From: a virus | Reading direction: 5' to 3' (one strand) | Length of the DNA stretch: 21,330 nt | IMG/VR virus record: IMGVR_UViG_3300020205_003184 | Span: 1 to 21,330 of that record | Shown here: piece by piece, positions 13,167 to 19,154 of the stretch | Position numbering within the stretch: the first letter of the stretch is position 1 | How the letters are laid out: each line of letters begins with the position of its first letter | Position numbers and translations under genes: made by a program | Notes under the pieces: model-generated | Told to the model about the DNA's origin: nothing | Seen by the model: the letters and a program-made list of their open reading frames with translations, nothing else | Database searches by the model: none

Positions 13167-14119
13167 CCCTCCACAAACAGTTTCGCTGCTTGAACGGCTT
13201 GATCAACAGTGCCTTCAGTGCAAATGGCACGAAGCGTGTCCACTTCTTTCACCATTGCAGCCTTGGCCACGGTGATGTTGTTTTTCGCCATCCAAGACGA
13301 AAGCATGGTCACTACTGCATTAGCAAACATGCCGCTGTCCTTAAGGTCTTCGCCTCGTTTGAGGCCAAGATTTTCAAGGGCATCCTTGGCGGCCATCATA
13401 CTGGAGCGCTCGTCCCCATAGTCAAAGGGATTGGCCTTAGCAAAGGCTAGAAGGCTTGCTTTCCCGTCGAATTCGACGGCATTGGCGGCAGGAGCTGCTT
13501 CGTCTCCAGCAGGAGCAGCAGTTGCTGAAGCCTCCGCCGGTTTCGTGCTTGCCCTCGGAGCAGGCTTCTTTGCTTCCTGTTGCAGCGCGAGTTTGGGCTG
13601 TTCCTTTTCATCGCTCTTGGGGATGTCCTCGCCAGAGTACAGTTTGAGACCAAGGCCAGTGAACGTAGCAATGCACTTCACGCTAGCCCGCTGGATGTTG
13701 TCACTTACTGCCCGCGCATCAAGCTCTTTGAGAGCATTGTGCTTGTTGTCCATAAGAGGGAATACAAGCGCAGGAGTGCGGCTGCAACCATCCGTAAGGT
13801 AGGGACGCAGAAGCCAGCAACCATTTTGACCAAACACTGGCCAGCCCAATGTGCTTTCTTCAAACGCAACGTAGAGGCTAGGAAATTCCTGCTTGAGATA
13901 GCGGAAAGCAAAAGGCCAAGATAGATAAGAAAGGCCCTTGTAGTTCTTCTCGACGTGCTCTCCGATGGGGAGGTCGTAGGCCTGGAGAAACTGCTCAGCA
14001 GTGATAGAGAGGGGAGAAAATAGGCCATTCATGCGATCAGCAAGAGCAAGAGAAGAGGGGGTGTCCATTTGGAAGGCGGGCAGGGCAATCATGGTATCAT
14101 GGAAAGAGCTTTGGGTCAT
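13157..14119 (-). CDS. DUF1071 single-strand annealing protein (Rad52-like), zero-frame product
   Basis: A 320-residue protein starting at an ATG that overlaps the upstream stop by 4 nt. The N-terminal domain carries the DUF1071 pattern: 'LSYLSWPFAFRYLKQEFPSL' (63-82), 'VFPLMDNKHNAL' (119-130) and 'SDNIQRASVKCIATFTGLGL' (139-158), then 'KLYSGEDIP'. This family groups with Rad52/Erf-type phage annealing proteins that pair complementary strands during recombination. A low-complexity Ala/Pro/Lys/Glu linker (about 175-215) leads to a helical C-terminal domain. The stop TAG at 13157-13159 directly follows A-AAA-AAG, and an open -1 frame continues for 43 codons, so a 363-residue form is likely as well. 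The gene is in one operon with the RecB-like nuclease. Confidence 0.88.
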   Translation of the reverse strand: MTQSSFHDTMIALPAFQMDTPSSLALADRMNGLFSPLSITAEQFLQAYDLPIGEHVEKNYKGLSYLSWPFAFRYLKQEFPSLYVAFEESTLGWPVFGQNGCWLLRPYLTDGCSRTPALVFPLMDNKHNALKELDARAVSDNIQRASVKCIATFTGLGLKLYSGEDIPKSDEKEQPKLALQQEAKKPAPRASTKPAEASATAAPAGDEAAPAANAVEFDGKASLLAFAKANPFDYGDERSSMMAAKDALENLGLKRGEDLKDSGMFANAVVTMLSSWMAKNNITVAKAAMVKEVDTLRAICTEGTVDQAVQAAKLFVEGKK

Positions 14120-14385
14120 GCCTCCTCAGTGGAGGAGTCAAGCTTGAAGTGGTTGTCGTAGAAGATGACAAGCCTTTGAGGGAGCGGTCCTTCGTCGGTC
14201 ATAATACTTTTACCAGGAAGAGCCCAGTCATCAATCAAACGAACATCACTAATGCCTTCAGAACTGGCCCTGGAGAAGCCATCTTCCATGGCACTTTGTT
14301 CGTAATGCAACAACACTTCTGCATCTTGTGCGGCATGAGAGAGCATTGCAATGGTGAGAATGTGGTAAAGCTCAGACAGTTTCAT
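14116..14385 (-). CDS. Hypothetical protein, 89 aa
   Basis: The start is the ATG at 14385, preceded by a pyrimidine run (CTCTTTCTTTTCCCCTG) and no Shine-Dalgarno motif; an in-frame extension to 14496 would run through the upstream gene. The protein begins with a helix 'MKLSELYHILTIAMLSHAAQ'. The segment 'DAEVLLHYEQSAMEDGFS' follows, then 'DVRLIDDWALPGKSIMTDEG', and an acidic end 'DNHFKLDSSTEEA'. The 'A..AEV.....ED.......DVR..DD' pattern is common in small phage proteins of unknown role. It overlaps the RHH gene by 14 nt and the DUF1071 gene by 4 nt, so it is within the operon. Function unknown. Confidence 0.66.
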   Translation of the reverse strand: MKLSELYHILTIAMLSHAAQDAEVLLHYEQSAMEDGFSRASSEGISDVRLIDDWALPGKSIMTDEGPLPQRLVIFYDNHFKLDSSTEEA

Positions 14386-14614
14386 CAGGGGAAAAGAAAG
14401 AGGAGTCGTTGGTGTGGTCAATGCAGGATTGCCAGGCTTCGTCAGAAAGAACAAAGCCTGCTTCCCACACGGGAGTGGAGCGAATGAGGCGTTCAAGGGC
14501 CTCGCTGCGAGAAAGAGAGGTTTCTTTGGCTATTGCATCAAGGTGGTCCGAAGCGGTTTGCGTGAGTGTGACATGGCGCTTGGTCTTGGGCTCGTCGTGG
14601 TAACTTTTCTTCAT
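14372..14614 (-). CDS. Ribbon-helix-helix type DNA-binding protein, 80 aa
   Basis: The ATG at 14614 overlaps the stop of the upstream gene by 4 nt. The N-terminal region 'KRHVTLTQTASDHLDAIAKE' followed by 'TSLSRSEALERLIRST' is a ribbon-helix-helix pattern: a basic beta strand (RHVTLT), a first helix (DHLDAIAKE) and, after 'T.LSRSE', a second helix (ALERLIRS). Such small proteins form dimers that bind operator DNA with the strand. The C-terminal part ('VWEAGFVLSDEAWQSCIDHT') is specific to this group; I recall close relatives in picocyanobacteria and their phages. It probably regulates phage genes, perhaps its own operon, but no operator was identified. Coding confidence is high and the DNA-binding call is good. 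Confidence 0.8.
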   Translation of the reverse strand: MKKSYHDEPKTKRHVTLTQTASDHLDAIAKETSLSRSEALERLIRSTPVWEAGFVLSDEAWQSCIDHTNDSSFFSPDETV

Positions 14615-15123
14615 GAAGCCATCTCTTGAGCGCCGCAGCCGACGTAGGCACCGTTTGCCCATGCAATCTTCGCAATCCGCTCGGCATAAACAGAGGTTTC
14701 TTCGTCATGCCTGGGGGGCATCCCGGACCCTTCGTTGTCCCACCAGAATTGGAAGGCGTCTTCGGCAGGCCATATCTTATCAGCTTGAGATCGCAATTGG
14801 TCAATAAAAGCATACAATTCCAAACGATTGCGAAACACTTGCGTGTAATAATCGTCTCCATCATTAGCAAGCACCATGGTAGGAGGAATTTCTCTTTCTA
14901 CGCCATTCCAGCAAACTTTGCGCAGAGTGGATGCTTTGTGTTCGCTGTTGTGCAAGTAACCAACAAGTTCTTCTGGGGTGGGATCCTCTTTCTTTGACCA
15001 TTGAGACGTGAAATTTGTGTCCACAGGTGAAAAGTGGTAGGCTTTGCCAGAATACAGGAATGGTGCCTCAAGGCAACGGTTTGGCTCATTAGGATTGCTT
15101 ATGGCCGCAGAGCATTGCAGCAT
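14611..15123 (-). CDS. Conserved hypothetical phage protein, 170 aa, first gene of the recombination operon
   Basis: The start is taken as the ATG at 15123; in-frame ATGs further upstream (to 15273) would overlap the divergent primase gene. I do not recognise the family. Readable parts are 'NRCLEAPFLYSGKAYHFSPV', 'EELVGYLHNSEHKASTLRKV', 'MVLANDGDDYYTQVFRNRLE' and 'LYAFIDQLRSQADKIWPAED'. The C-terminal 'WDNEGSGMPPRHDEETSVYA' is followed by 'ERIAKIAWANGAYVGCG', a helical segment. It looks like a soluble mixed alpha/beta protein with many aromatic residues. Its stop overlaps the RHH gene by 4 nt. It heads the minus-strand operon, so its promoter must lie within the 46-nt divergent gap or inside the primase start region. 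Confidence 0.7.
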   Translation of the reverse strand: MLQCSAAISNPNEPNRCLEAPFLYSGKAYHFSPVDTNFTSQWSKKEDPTPEELVGYLHNSEHKASTLRKVCWNGVEREIPPTMVLANDGDDYYTQVFRNRLELYAFIDQLRSQADKIWPAEDAFQFWWDNEGSGMPPRHDEETSVYAERIAKIAWANGAYVGCGAQEMAS

Positions 15124-15169
15124 GGCCCATGGCCTGCCATAGTGGGAGGTGCTCCCCGATCCCTGCTTC

Positions 15170-16054
15170 ATGACCTTCTCAATCCTGGACTTCCTGGACC
15201 AACTGGAACCCAGCAAGGAAGGCGGGAAATTCATCTGTCCTGCTTGTGGCGGAAACGATTTCAGCGTCAACAAAAAGAATGGTGCCTACTCCTGCTGGCA
15301 CGATACGTCTCCTGCTCACCGTGCCGAAATCAGGGATGCCTTGGCTCCAATGGTGCGATGGGAAAAGCCAAAGCGTGATCCTGGATACTATACATTCCCT
15401 TATAGGAATACTATTGGCGAGGAAGTTGTCATTGTCCACCGTGATGACAAGTCTGGCAGCAAGCACATTTGGCAAGACTTCCCTTCCATTGACAAGAATT
15501 CCACCAACCACAAAGGCCAGCTTCAGGAAGTAAAAGCAAACGTATTGCCTTATCGCTATAACGAAGCAATCGCTGAAAGTGACAAGACTGGCTTGCCAAT
15601 CATTGTCGTAGAAGGAGAACTCACTTGCGAAGCAGTGTGGGCAATTGGCCTTCCTTCTATCACCTTTCTTGGTGGCAGCAAGCAGTATCGCACCAATGGC
15701 GACTACTCTGCGCTCTTTAAGAACAAGAAGTTAGTTCTTGCTCCTGATAGAGACGAGCATGGCGTGGCATTCATGAAAGAAGTGGAGGTGGACAATCCAG
15801 GCGCCTCTTGGCTTTACGCTGATCCACGATCCTGGGAATGCGGAATCTTCCAAGTGGTGATGGCCTTGATCTTGCTGACTACATTGAAGAAGGAGCCACG
15901 AAAGAAGACCTGCTTGCTTCCATTGTTTCCAAGAGCCAGCACAGTGGTGTTGATGGCAAGCCTGCGTATGAAGAGATCATTTCAGCCGTGGAGAACTTTG
16001 TCGGCCTCTATGCAAACGATGCTCGTATTGCCTACGAAACTGGCAACTGGCTAG
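15170..16054 (+). CDS. Phage primase (zinc ribbon + TOPRIM), C-terminus frameshifted
   Basis: The ATG at 15170 gives 294 residues; a GTG at 15149 is an alternative. A CHC2-like zinc ribbon opens the protein: 'FICPACGGNDFSVNKKNGAY' then 'SCWHD' (Cys23, Cys26, Cys42, His44). TOPRIM motifs follow: 'LPIIVVEGELTCEAVWAIGL' (about 142-161, catalytic Glu) and 'KKLVLAPDRDEHG' (Asp-x-Asp). Primases make RNA primers for lagging-strand synthesis. The conserved part ends near 'LYADPRSWE' (about 15837). After that the frame yields low-quality text, while the frame one base earlier resumes the expected 'NLPSGDGLDLADYIEEGATK'. The last about 72 residues are therefore probably a frameshift artefact or a mutation. 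The helicase overlaps from 15838. Confidence 0.8.
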   Translation: MTFSILDFLDQLEPSKEGGKFICPACGGNDFSVNKKNGAYSCWHDTSPAHRAEIRDALAPMVRWEKPKRDPGYYTFPYRNTIGEEVVIVHRDDKSGSKHIWQDFPSIDKNSTNHKGQLQEVKANVLPYRYNEAIAESDKTGLPIIVVEGELTCEAVWAIGLPSITFLGGSKQYRTNGDYSALFKNKKLVLAPDRDEHGVAFMKEVEVDNPGASWLYADPRSWECGIFQVVMALILLTTLKKEPRKKTCLLPLFPRASTVVLMASLRMKRSFQPWRTLSASMQTMLVLPTKLATG

Positions 16055-17151
16055 AGCAACGTGGCGTGAAGATGAATCAAAGCAACGTCGAGAAGATCAT
16101 TGAAGAAGCTAAAACGCGCATCTATGGTAGGGAAGAAATTGAAACCATTGATGCTCTTACCATTGCCAATGCAGACCAATGCAGGGAATGGCTGATTGCT
16201 GGCATTATGCCTTTGGGAAGTGTGATGCTTTTAGCTGCATCGGGCGGTACTGGAAAATCGACTATTGTTTACAACTGGGCATTGAACATTGCTTTAGGCC
16301 AATCATGGAGCGGAAGACGTTGCATGCAAGGCAAGAGCCTCATCATCCAAAGCGACGAACCTTTAGTTGACACCAGCGAGAAACTTGGCGTGATTGGTTA
16401 TCAAGATGCCAATCTTGAGCCTGGCACTGTTGCATTCTGGGAGAATTGGCGCTTTGGTCACATGAAACAGCTAGAAGATTACGTTAGGAAGAATCGGCCA
16501 GTCTTTATTGCTATTGACTCTCTCACTGCTTGTCTTGCTGGCATGGACGTGGACTTAGTAAAAAGTAATGCTGGTGACGTTATCTATGGTCTGCGCGATA
16601 TCGCCAATCAATATAAATGTAGCATCATCATTCTTCACCACTTGAATAAGAGTGGAGGCCTGCGAGATAGCACTAGCTTTGTTGACAACGTGAGCGAAGT
16701 GGTGAAGCTCACCAAGGCAGAGAACAATCCCGACCCAAATCAGTTCACCATGGAATGGCTCAAGAGTCGCTCTGGTCTCACTGGCAAGCACTATCTGCAG
16801 CGCGACACGCTTTCCTATGGCTGGCGCTATGCAGGGCCTGCTAGTGGCTCCCTTGATGCTCTCGATCGGGTGGTTAATGCCGTGAACATGCGGAAGAACG
16901 AACGTCTCTCCCGTCAGCAGGTGGCAGCCATCACGGGCAGCTTTGAAATTAGCACCACTGGTAAGATGCTGGAAGTGGCACGTCGTCAAGGCCTGATCAC
17001 CAGTTCGTTCTTAAGTGGACCAAACGGTGAACATCCGCGAGTGTACCACTCTTGGGAATACACTGGCACGATGGAAGAAACTACGGAGGAGCCATTCATT
17101 CCACCCATTGAACAAGCGGATTCTGAAGAAAAAGAGGAATGGTTCTTCTAG
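15838..17151 (+). CDS. Phage replicative helicase / RepA-DnaB-like ATPase
   Basis: A 437-residue ATPase from the ATG at 15838. The N-terminal 110 residues ('LPSGDGLDLADYIEEGATKE' onward) look like the linker that normally joins primase to helicase. Walker A is 'AASGGTGKST' (133-142, Lys140), followed by 'VYNWALNIALG'. Walker B is 'PVFIAIDSLTACL'. A sensor-like 'CSIIILHHLNKSGGLRDST' precedes 'NVSEVVKLT', as in RepA/AAA_25 helicases. The C-terminus has a helix-turn-helix-like region ('LSRQQVAAITGSFEISTTGK') and an acidic end. It unwinds the replication fork with the primase. Whether it starts independently at 15838 or was once fused to the primase is unclear; no good ribosome site precedes the ATG. 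Confidence 0.85.
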   Translation: MRNLPSGDGLDLADYIEEGATKEDLLASIVSKSQHSGVDGKPAYEEIISAVENFVGLYANDARIAYETGNWLEQRGVKMNQSNVEKIIEEAKTRIYGREEIETIDALTIANADQCREWLIAGIMPLGSVMLLAASGGTGKSTIVYNWALNIALGQSWSGRRCMQGKSLIIQSDEPLVDTSEKLGVIGYQDANLEPGTVAFWENWRFGHMKQLEDYVRKNRPVFIAIDSLTACLAGMDVDLVKSNAGDVIYGLRDIANQYKCSIIILHHLNKSGGLRDSTSFVDNVSEVVKLTKAENNPDPNQFTMEWLKSRSGLTGKHYLQRDTLSYGWRYAGPASGSLDALDRVVNAVNMRKNERLSRQQVAAITGSFEISTTGKMLEVARRQGLITSSFLSGPNGEHPRVYHSWEYTGTMEETTEEPFIPPIEQADSEEKEEWFF

Positions 17152-17176
17152 ACTGACAGAAGCTGCATTTGCTTCC

Positions 17177-17344
17177 GTGATCATTTGGGACAAAGGATTT
17201 ACAAGGCCCGTTGAAACAGAACTTCCAAAGGAGGAGGAGACAGTAGTTTCTTCCTCTTTTTCTGTGCCTGAGGCCTTGGAGGGCGCTGATGCGCCCATTG
17301 ACGACAGCCAGAAAAGCACCAAAAAAGGAACAGGCAAGCAGTGA
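17177..17344 (+). CDS. Doubtful small acidic ORF, 55 aa
   Basis: A GTG at 17177 opens a 55-residue frame: 'MIIWDKGFTRPVETELPKEE' then a Ser/Val/Glu-rich middle and a basic end 'DDSQKSTKKGTGKQ'. The frame is open further upstream inside the helicase gene, but no other plausible start exists. Its stop overlaps the next GTG (GTGA at 17341-17344), which supports it mildly. It is low-complexity and matches nothing I know. It could be translated by coupling to the helicase, or it may be non-coding. Confidence 0.35.
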   Translation: MIIWDKGFTRPVETELPKEEETVVSSSFSVPEALEGADAPIDDSQKSTKKGTGKQ

Positions 17345-17526
17345 TCGTCCCAGAGGATCCTTGTCTGGTGGTGGCTGAAATGGAGGATGGCTGGTGCCTG
17401 GCTTGGCGATCAACTAACAACACCCTCCAGCAAGCATCCAATACTTGGCCCACGAGGGAAGAGGCTGAAGCCTTCCAGACCGTTGCTCGCCCCTACCTAG
17501 GAGCCACTGCCTTCTGCACGGCTTGA
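17341..17526 (+). CDS. Hypothetical small protein, 61 aa
   Basis: A GTG at 17341 overlaps the previous stop and has CAGG 6 nt upstream. The protein reads 'MIVPEDPCLVVAEMEDGWCL', 'AWRSTNNTLQQASNTWPTRE' and 'EAEAFQTVARPYLGATAFCT'. The 'GWCLAWRST...W.TREEAEAF' pattern is like the small WW/AP2-like or DUF1651-like short proteins of picocyanobacteria, with a strand pair followed by a helix. No function can be given. Its last 30 nt overlap, tail to tail, the 52-residue gene on the other strand. Confidence 0.52.
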   Translation: MIVPEDPCLVVAEMEDGWCLAWRSTNNTLQQASNTWPTREEAEAFQTVARPYLGATAFCTA

Positions 17527-17655
17527 TTGCTTGCGCCATTGCTCAGCGTCCCTCTCGCGCTGGCAGTTCTTGTCCTTGCCATAGAGCCATGCGTCCATTG
17601 ATTGGCCAGGCTTAGGGCCATTACGAGGAAGCTTGATCAAACGAGGTTCGGGCAT
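17497..17655 (-). CDS. Small basic hypothetical protein, 52 aa
   Basis: A minus-strand ORF reading 'MPEPRLIKLPRNGPKPGQSM', 'DAWLYGKDKNCQRERDAEQW' and 'RKQSSRAEGSGS'. It is basic and polar, with a strongly charged helix in the middle. It has no membrane segment and only one Cys. No ribosome site is visible before the ATG. It is the only minus-strand gene in this part of the window and converges on the 61-residue gene. Support comes from protein-like composition and the absence of an alternative frame; it could still be spurious. Confidence 0.48.
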   Translation of the reverse strand: MPEPRLIKLPRNGPKPGQSMDAWLYGKDKNCQRERDAEQWRKQSSRAEGSGS

Positions 17656-18010
17656 AACGGGCTGAGAGGCTCGCTCATGCTATCACGCATGCCATGGTTG
17701 TGCCAGTTGACAAAGCGGCATACGACCCCCTTGACTTTTGAGAATCCCCCTTTACCCTTTTTCTGAAGGTTTTCCACGCGCACTTACGCGCCTAGGGAAA
17801 CCTGGAACCATCTACCCTGCGGCGCTGATGCCGGGAAGGTTCGATGGAGGGCGAAAGGAGGTTAGACTCCCTTCGCTAAGCGCCACGAGAGGGTAGGCCC
17901 CCAAGGCCGTCGATCTGCTGGCGCTTTTCTCCTTCCTCTTGACCATTGGCTTTATTTCTTCTATAGTCAGCAGGCGGCACCAGCCGCCGCTTGTTCTTTG
18001 TTGAAGGCCA
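17656..18010. other. Gene-free stretch rich in inverted repeats
   Basis: I see no convincing gene in these 355 bases. The stretch holds a perfect TTGACA at 17707-17712 without a good -10 box. It also holds three or more hairpins between 17767 and 17926 and a pyrimidine-rich run to 17940. It lies between a minus-strand gene and a plus-strand gene, so it can hold promoters, a leader RNA or a replication origin. Confidence 0.6.
17767..17932 (+). ncRNA. Candidate structured leader RNA with alternative stems
   Basis: Hairpin I pairs AGGTTTTCC (17767-17775) with GGGAAACCT (17795-17803), with an inner GCGC/GCGC stem. Hairpin II pairs GCGAAAGGAG (17851-17860) with CTCCCTTCGC (17867-17876), one mismatch, and is enclosed by GGCGCT (17821-17826)/AGCGCC (17879-17884). 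Alternatively AAGCGCCA (17878-17885) pairs with TGGCGCTT (17919-17926), enclosing GGCC/GGCC (17896-17908), followed by TTTCTCCTTCCTCTT. The last two pairings exclude each other, as in an attenuator or riboswitch. It matches no riboswitch or tRNA I know. The strand is assumed from the downstream plus-strand gene. Confidence 0.4.
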
Positions 18011-18253
18011 ATGCATCTTCCCCCTCAAGCGCCTGATAAGCTTCCGTCGTTGGAGCATCATGGCACTCTAATTGAAGTGATTAGCCACTACGGCTATTCC
18101 ATTCCTGATAAAGGCCCTGCACCTGCATCAAGGATGCTTTATGGCGCTCGTGATCAAAATGGCGAACGTCATTGGAGGGGAAGCAAAAGCGAGATTGTTT
18201 CCTTGATTGATCGTAACTTCTCCACACCTTCACTGTTTCCCTCTGGCATTTGA
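18011..18253 (+). CDS. Hypothetical phage protein, 80 aa
   Basis: The protein begins 'MHLPPQAPDKLPSLEHHGTL', then 'IEVISHYGYSIPDKGPAPAS' and 'RMLYGARDQNGERHWRGSKS', ending 'EIVSLIDRNFSTPSLFPSGI'. It has a probable helix at about residues 20-28 and a charged 'GARDQNGERHWRGSKSEIVS' segment that resembles small phage DNA-contact or modification-associated proteins, but no family is recognisable. It is the first plus-strand gene after the gene-free stretch, so it may be the first gene read from a promoter there. It is followed at once by the coiled-coil gene starting at 18256. The start is not certain, since no Shine-Dalgarno motif is present. Confidence 0.58.
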   Translation: MHLPPQAPDKLPSLEHHGTLIEVISHYGYSIPDKGPAPASRMLYGARDQNGERHWRGSKSEIVSLIDRNFSTPSLFPSGI

Positions 18254-18255
18254 TC

Positions 18256-18606
18256 ATGGACACGACTGACAGTGGGTTCTCCTTCTACGACCTTGAAAGC
18301 TTGATGCAAAGGCTTCAGGAGATTAAGGAGGAGCAGAAGAGCCTCAATGAGCAAGAAGGCATCGTCAAGGAATCTATTCGAGCATTGCTTGAAGAAGATG
18401 GCCTTGATAAATACGAAAGTGAACATTGCACTGTTCGTCTTCAAGCTCGCAGCAAGAAAAAGTACAATGCTGCCTATGAACAACAAGAAGCTGATTTGAA
18501 AGCAGCGAAAGAGTTGCTTGATAGTCTTGGCGACTATGAAGTTGTTCCGCTGGAAACAAGCCTTGTCTATGCTGCTCCTAAAACACTTGCCGTTCCATCG
18601 TTCTGA
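18256..18606 (+). CDS. Coiled-coil phage protein, Gp157-like, 116 aa
   Basis: The ATG at 18256 is preferred over an in-frame TTG at 18250. After a short N-terminus ('MDTTDSGFSFYDLESLMQRL') the protein is a long charged helix ('QEIKEEQKSLNEQEGIVKES'), then 'IRALLEEDGLDKYESEHCTV', 'RLQARSKKKYNA', and a second helix with 'ADLKAAKELLDSLGDYE'. The plan of a coiled coil, then 'EG(L/I)DK(Y/F)E...(T/C)(V/F)RL...KK.Y', is common in small phage early proteins, including the siphovirus Gp157 group. These are sometimes linked to recombination or nucleic-acid processing, but the biochemical role is unknown. It lies between two other small genes of the same strand. Confidence 0.74.
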   Translation: MDTTDSGFSFYDLESLMQRLQEIKEEQKSLNEQEGIVKESIRALLEEDGLDKYESEHCTVRLQARSKKKYNAAYEQQEADLKAAKELLDSLGDYEVVPLETSLVYAAPKTLAVPSF

Positions 18607-18610
18607 AACC

Positions 18611-18808
18611 ATGCAACTTACTGCGTACACACCTCAAGGCGTTTTCAAAACCATAGAGGAACCATACGATGAGTTAGTCTACGAGGAATACGATCGACTG
18701 ATTACGGACATTGACAAGATGCACGTTCTCAGCCTTGAGACCATTGATGGTCAACTTTACATGACCAAAGGAATGATTGACCAGTCTGTTTTCATTGTTG
18801 CAAAGTAA
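18611..18808 (+). CDS. Hypothetical small acidic protein, 65 aa
   Basis: The start is the ATG at 18611, 4 nt after the upstream stop; an in-frame start at 18518 would lie inside the coiled-coil gene. The protein reads 'MQLTAYTPQGVFKTIEEPYD', 'ELVYEEYDRLITDIDKMHVL' and 'SLETIDGQLYMTKGMIDQSV', ending 'FIVAK'. It is acidic and beta-rich, with a 'LSLETIDGQLYMTKGMIDQSVF' style strand-turn-strand end common to small phage proteins. No function can be named. The close spacing suggests it is in one transcription unit with its neighbours. Confidence 0.68.
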   Translation: MQLTAYTPQGVFKTIEEPYDELVYEEYDRLITDIDKMHVLSLETIDGQLYMTKGMIDQSVFIVAK

Positions 18809-18831
18809 CCCTTCCCCCATCGTCTTCAATC

Positions 18832-19029
18832 ATGAGCGCTTCTTCTTCCTCTTCTTCCGGTGGCATTGGCTTCACCGGATTGCTAACTGTTCTTTTCGTT
18901 GGCCTTAAACTCACCAATGTGATTGCATGGTCATGGTGGTGGGTGTTATCTCCACTTTGGATTTCCCTCTTGCTATCGACAATCACGATCATTATTGCTG
19001 TTATCTTTATTGCCCTTACGAAAAAATAG
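18832..19029 (+). CDS. Small membrane protein, Fragile-X-F-like, 65 aa
   Basis: The protein starts with a serine-rich stretch (MSASSSSSSGG) and then two hydrophobic segments, 'GIGFTGLLTVLFVGLKLTNV' and 'LWISLLLSTITIIIAVIFIA', with the aromatic loop 'IAWSWWWVLSPLWI' between them. The motif 'GLLT..F..LKL...I.WSWWWVL.P.W' is what annotation pipelines call 'transmembrane Fragile-X-F protein', a phage and bacterial family of unknown role named after a distant human similarity. It has two membrane helices. The leader is pyrimidine-rich (CCCTTCCCCCATCGTCTTC) with no Shine-Dalgarno motif. A strong terminator follows 24 nt after the stop, so it ends a transcription unit. Confidence 0.8.
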   Translation: MSASSSSSSGGIGFTGLLTVLFVGLKLTNVIAWSWWWVLSPLWISLLLSTITIIIAVIFIALTKK

Positions 19030-19051
19030 TATTTTCAAAACACTGTTTCAA

Positions 19052-19074
19052 GGGCCGCTGTCGCGGCCTTTTTT
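19052..19074 (+). terminator. Rho-independent terminator
   Basis: GGCCGC (19053-19058), TGTC loop, GCGGCC (19063-19068), then six T (19069-19074). It is a 6-bp all-GC stem and T-run after the small membrane protein gene. It ends the plus-strand early unit that begins near 18011. Confidence 0.9.
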
Positions 19075-19119
19075 ATTGGGAATCTCGATAACAGCCATTT
19101 ATTCGTAATCCCGATAGCG

Positions 19120-19128
19120 TGATACAAT
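19120..19128 (+). promoter_or_regulatory. Candidate extended -10 promoter after the terminator
   Basis: TG-A-TACAAT (19120-19128) is an extended -10 element with a near-consensus -10 box, 27 nt upstream of the ATG at 19155 and just after the terminator. No -35 box is convincing. The 11-base string TGATACAATGG recurs at 19452-19462. Confidence 0.45.
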
Positions 19129-19154
19129 GGCTAGGTTCTCCACTCAAGTCACCA

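Noticed and set aside
13431-13802. 123-codon plus-strand ORF opposite the DUF1071 linker
   Set aside because: It mirrors the Ala/Pro/Lys-rich linker of the real gene and gives Ser/Ala/Leu low-complexity text.
15815-15845. Programmed -1 frameshift between primase and helicase
   Set aside because: The frame relation would fit -1, but no X-XXY-YYZ heptamer exists in the window between the -1 frame TGA and the ATG at 15838.
17015-17176. +1 frame extension of the helicase into the following ORF
   Set aside because: No shift-prone codon pair precedes the TAG at 17149-17151 (TTC TTC TAG), and the extra frame inside the helicase gene reads as Arg/Lys-rich shadow.
17700-17900. Possible tRNA, suggested by GGTTCGA at 17838-17844
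   Set aside because: No acceptor stem, D-arm or anticodon arm of correct size can be placed around it on either strand; the local stems form other hairpins.
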